A DNA stretch of 64,000 bases from Burhinus oedicnemus (lineage: Eukaryota; Chordata; Aves; Charadriiformes; Burhinidae): contig VFFE01007644.1 in assembly GCA_008921705.1 (NCBI GenBank), forward strand, positions 4,429-68,428. Reading direction: 5' to 3'. Positions 60,315 to 64,000 of the stretch are shown here, piece after piece (position 1 is the stretch's first letter; every line of letters starts with the position of its first letter). The notes beneath the pieces are model-generated. The model saw only the letters and a program-made list of their open reading frames with translations, was not told the origin of the DNA and searched no databases. Both the position numbers and the translations under genes were made by a program.

Positions 60315-63242
60315 TGACTGGAGCTAGTCTGTTTTTCTGTGCTCCTCTATATGGCTCTTTTCATGTCTTTTAACTTCTGCTTCTTACACTTGTTTTGCTC
60401 CTCTGCCCATCTCTTGATTCCTTGCTTGTGTTCCTAATAACTGCCATGTTTTTCATCACTTGACTTTGGCTCTTGGCTTCCACCTGGAATTCTGGCACAA
60501 GCTCTTGACCTGTGGCTTGTCTTCTGCTAGTGCTGGCCCTACCCACTAGACAAATATGTCCATGCCTTTGGTCCTATCCAGCAGGTATCTAAAAGCTACA
60601 ACCCAGAAAGAAGAGCATGAGTCATTCGACTAATCAGAAACAGCTTTCACTGTCACTCGTATTAAGGTAGAATATTCTCGCAAATACTTTCAGTGTCTCT
60701 ACCAACGCATCTTTTCTGCTTGCCTTTCTCTTTTAACTTCCTCTTCTCAGCATCAGTTTGAGAAATGTTTGGTAGGTCCCTTCTGTGCCAGTGAGTCATT
60801 TGCTGCAGAATTACTCAGCTTCTGTTTGCTTTCAACTGGGATCCACTCCAGATACATGGAAATATGGTCCTTTGATGCAATAATGATTTGTTTTTCTGGG
60901 CATCTTATTTGAACTATTGGCCGTTTGTTATCTTCTGATTTCCAGATAAATCTACCACATAGCTGAGGTAAGCAACTGGAATTTATGAAGCCTGACAGTA
61001 AGACAATAAGGGTCAGCATATTAAAACAGAGGCAGATGCTACCTCTGCAATACTCATGCTTTGCTGGTAGGCTGGCTGATTACAGTCAGACTCTGCCCAA
61101 ATCCAACTCTGTGTTGCCAGTCCAGAAAGTACCAAGTGTGTTTCTGCTCCCTATCAGTTACAGAGTAGACCAAATTCAGTCTGTATATGTTTAGTTATGT
61201 GAACGGATCTATCCCACAGGTTCAGGGTTGAGGTTTGCAGAAGACCCTTAGAAGTTTTAAGGTAAGCCATGTTTACCATTCACTGTAAACCCCTCTTTCA
61301 TGATTTCTCCTTACATAGGGAAAAATTATACCAGGGTTCATAATTTATTGTGCAGGCAAAGGTTAAAAACTATTGCCACAGTTTTCAAGGTGCTTCAAAG
61401 AGATTACAAAGATCTGTCTTATTTGTTAAACATGGTCATTGGTTTAATATCCTATTTTACCTTTTCTAGCTCACGTCCAGTCTTCAGACTTTTGAAATCA
61501 GATGTGCTTAATTAGTTTAAAGCTCAACCTTTTATTATCTTCCTCTGAAAAATGGTGACAATTTTTCTTTGATGACTAAGACAGTTTTAATTGTTAGCAC
61601 AATATAGTGTATATAACACTTGCTCTGGGAAAGGTGATCTCAGGAGTCAGTGGTTGTGTCTCCAGTAACATTTTGTTTCAGAATAGCAGTATGTCTTTAA
61701 AATCAATCTCCAAATTCTGTATTTATCTATTTACCATGTGTTGGGTTTGTTTGCAAGGTGTTTTTAGTTAGCAAAACCTAGATTTGTTCTGGAGAAAATT
61801 AACCTAGAATATGTTCTCATATTTTAATTTACTGTCTTTCCTTTCTGTTTTGCATATTACAGGTGAATGATATAAACAGCTCAAGGAAATAAATAGGAAG
61901 CCCAAGAGTATGATTTATACTGACAATTTCCTTCCTGAAAAAAGAAGGAAGAAAGGACTCTGTTAAGTTACCAGCTTCATTCTCCTCTTCAATTCTTTTG
62001 CCTTTTCACCATACGTTCTTTGGCCTTCCCTCAACTACTCCCACTCCCAGGTGACTTTTGGAATAGCTCTGATGTTTGTGTAGCTCTTTATTTACACATA
62101 GCAGATAGAGAAACAGATTAAACGGAGCAAGAGTTAGTCTCTTTTTCCCCTGTTTCTGAATGATCTGTACATCCTATCAAAAATCATAATACTAAGCTGA
62201 CTGGAATGTCAGAAATGACAGTGGATTTATAAAATCAGAAGCATATTTCCACATGCAATACTCCATGCAAATGATTCATGACAGTAAATGACAGGAAGCA
62301 GTTTGAGTATCCCTTCCCAGAACCTTTTTTGCTTTTCCATAAGTTTTGAGTATATCCACTGCTTGGGCATCCGTTGCCTTAATTTTAGATCTAGCAATAT
62401 CTCTACTCTGAGATACAGGAATATACCTAAGCCGTAGCTTTGCTCTGTATCTGAACATGACCCCACTGCTCCCCACCCCACTCTTTCTTCCTCACACTGT
62501 GCTTTGGTTTCTCTGGGAAGGAATTCTAGATACATGGGCTGGAAGACAGTTTCTGTGCCGGCCAAAAAGCCCCCTGATCAGAGCAATTAGAAGACCAAGA
62601 CAGGGCAACATGCTGTGAGGCATGGCTGCTTCATGGCTTAAATGTTGCCACCACATTTCATTGGTCAAATACAGTCAACACAGCCTTTGCTTTTGCCCGT
62701 TGTCTATTTTCCATACTGTACAGGCACCATGATTCTTTTCCTGTGGAGCAGAACCCATATGAATATAGATGTGAAAAAATGGTCATGAATTCTGTGCCTT
62801 CATCAGTCTAATAACAATTTGGTTGATTAGGTTGTTATACCTGAAAGAGGCTATTCTTAAATTTGAAGAATATGTAAACAAATATTGAATTTGTCTCTCA
62901 AGTTTCTCCAGCTAGGTTTTATTCAGTCTTTCAGTACAAGATTGTTAAAAACTGGAGGGATCCTCCTGTGGCATACATATGCCTGATGGTTCGATTCAGG
63001 CAATGTTTGACTCACTGTTTCTCAATCCATGCAAGAAAAGTTTGTCAATTCAATTAAATAAGTGCAATAATTTTAAGTCAGATATATTCCATGATACTTT
63101 AAAAAAGAAAATATTGGGCAAGTCTACTATTGCAGGTTTTAAAATTTTTAAATTTTTTTTTAGTATAACTTCATGTTCCACTTGATTCCTTTCTGTCATG
63201 GTTTGGGCTGGATTGGCCTAATCAGGTGGAATGACAGATGCT

Positions 63243-63288
63243 TTCTCTCTCTCCTGCTCTGCTTCGAAGGGAGGCAGGAGAGAGAGAA
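63243..63288. repeat. 15-bp perfect inverted repeat within the LTR
   Basis: 63243-63257 (TTCTCTCTCTCCTGC) is the exact reverse complement of 63274-63288. The 16-base loop contains the palindrome CTTCGAAG. Confidence 0.88.
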
Positions 63289-63325
63289 GGAGAGAGACTT
63301 AAGAGTTTAGAAGGAACTAAACTAC

Positions 63326-63331
63326 TTTAAT
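63326..63331 (-). terminator. LTR polyadenylation signal ATTAAA
   Basis: ATTAAA on minus, about 240 bp after the TATA box; expected near the end of R. Confidence 0.5.
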
Positions 63332-63568
63332 GAAATATTAATAATAAAATAATAAAAAGAAAATAATGAAATATATACAAAATCATACCAAGCACCCAAG
63401 ATGAAAATCACGTCACCAGCAGGCACTGGGAAGTCCCAGACTGGACTCAGTGACAGATGGGAACAGGATTCCGGATCTGGTTTCAGGATCAGACCAAAGG
63501 CAGACGAACAGAGTCCTCCTTGGACACCAGCCATTGAAGAAAGAGGGCTGACGCTTTAATCCCTCAGC

Positions 63569-63575
63569 TTTTATA
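63569..63575 (-). promoter_or_regulatory. LTR TATA box
   Basis: TATAAAA on the minus strand within AGTATAAAAGCTGAGG. Its place before a poly(A) signal fits a U3 promoter. Confidence 0.65.
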
Positions 63576-63913
63576 CTGAGCATGAGGCAGATGGGATGGA
63601 ATACCCTGTTGGTCACTTTTGGGTCACCTGTCCTGTCCGCTCCTCCCCGCAGGTGTGACCTCTCTACGCTTTTCCGCTTCCGACCCTCCAACGGGGCAAG
63701 TAACAAAGTTGTCTGGCCTTGGGTGTTATAGCAATAAGTATAAGCAAGAGCTTCTCTGCATACCATGCCTTGGCATCAACCATAAACATGGGTCTGATCA
63801 CTCTGAGAGCGAACAGTTTTCTGCACAACATGCTGTTAATTTCAGCAGTTAGAAGAGGCCTAGCTAAAAAGCAAAGTTGCTGAACAAAATTGTTCCTGTT
63901 TTACCTCAGACCA

Positions 63914-64000
63914 CCCCTTATTCCATACCATTTGCATCTTGATCAGATCACTATTACTTTTCATCTATCAAATCTATACACACACACATATATATATATG
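63914..64000 (-). mobile_element. Possible 3' end of the LTR element's internal region
   Basis: On minus, GGTATGGAATAAGGGG abuts the LTR's TG end. The GGAATAAGGGG part suits the polypurine tract that primes plus-strand synthesis and always precedes a 3' LTR. Beyond about 63975 a microsatellite follows. No coding sequence is visible, and how far the element extends is unknown. Confidence 0.5.
63975..63999. repeat. (CA)n(TA)n microsatellite at the window edge
   Basis: TATACACACACA then ATATATATAT, running to the edge. Confidence 0.92.

Larger units (their letters stand above)
55515..63193. other. Unique AT-rich DNA, no gene recognised
   Basis: Contains a 168-codon plus frame (56785-57291) of low-complexity, AT-driven composition, an (ACC)n repeat at 59268-59283, a pyrimidine tract at 60275-60314 and a cluster of homeodomain- and PBX/MEIS-like words at about 58857-58901. 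No mobile element or host exon was recognised. Confidence 0.6.
63194..63913 (-). mobile_element. ERVL-like LTR, probably the 3' LTR of a minus-strand element
   Basis: A 720-bp block with TG at one end and CA at the other on either strand (plus: TGTCATGGTTTGGG to CAGACCA). Internal phrases such as GGGATGGAATACCCTGTTGG and GGGTCACCTGTCCTGTCC are ones I associate with a common class of bird LTR. Orientation is minus: a TATAAAA box (63569-63575) is followed about 240 bp downstream by an ATTAAA signal (63326-63331), and a polypurine-like tract lies just upstream of U3 (63914-63924). The left flank, CTTTC (63189-63193), should be one copy of the target duplication; the other would be beyond the window. 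No viral gene is in view. The family name is from memory and unverified. Confidence 0.78.

Overview
The window looks like bird (avian) nuclear DNA. It is AT-rich. Its recognisable repeats are several CR1-type LINE retrotransposons, most ending in the 3' octamer repeat typical of CR1 (ATTCTATG-like), and one LTR of the ERVL-like kind common in birds. I see no SINEs of mammalian type. I recognised no host protein-coding gene, no rRNA or tRNA, no CRISPR array and no operon. The window is therefore intergenic or deep intronic. The species cannot be named from the sequence alone.

Layout: CR1 copy A (1-1160, minus; runs off the left edge), copy B (4553-5345, minus), copy C (7361-9630, minus; the only one with an endonuclease domain), copy D (13344-13588, plus), copy E (20557-22100, plus), copy F (30648-31043, plus), copy G (45457-46586, plus) and copy H (51400-52831, plus). 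At the right edge an LTR (63194-63913, minus) is followed by a polypurine-tract-like sequence, so it is probably the 3' LTR of an element whose body continues past 64000. The rest is unique AT-rich DNA with microsatellites, a few perfect hairpins, one CpG cluster near 28 kb, a GC-rich block near 27.2 kb and a 20-N assembly gap at 55464.

How the pieces relate: the CR1 copies fall into at least three families, judged by their reverse-transcriptase C-termini and 3' tails (B/H; C/E; D/F/G). All are dead, by 5' truncation, internal deletion, nonsense codons or small indels, but A, B, E and H keep long, nearly open frames and are probably fairly young. The observations most worth checking are: catalytic Asp-to-Asn changes in copies C, E and G that look like CpG decay; breakpoints of three copies clustered at one place upstream of the RT domain; duplication or foldback scars at two 5' junctions; a perfect splice donor made by a deletion inside copy G; and a few exon-like open frames in unique DNA. 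I found no convincing new biological system.
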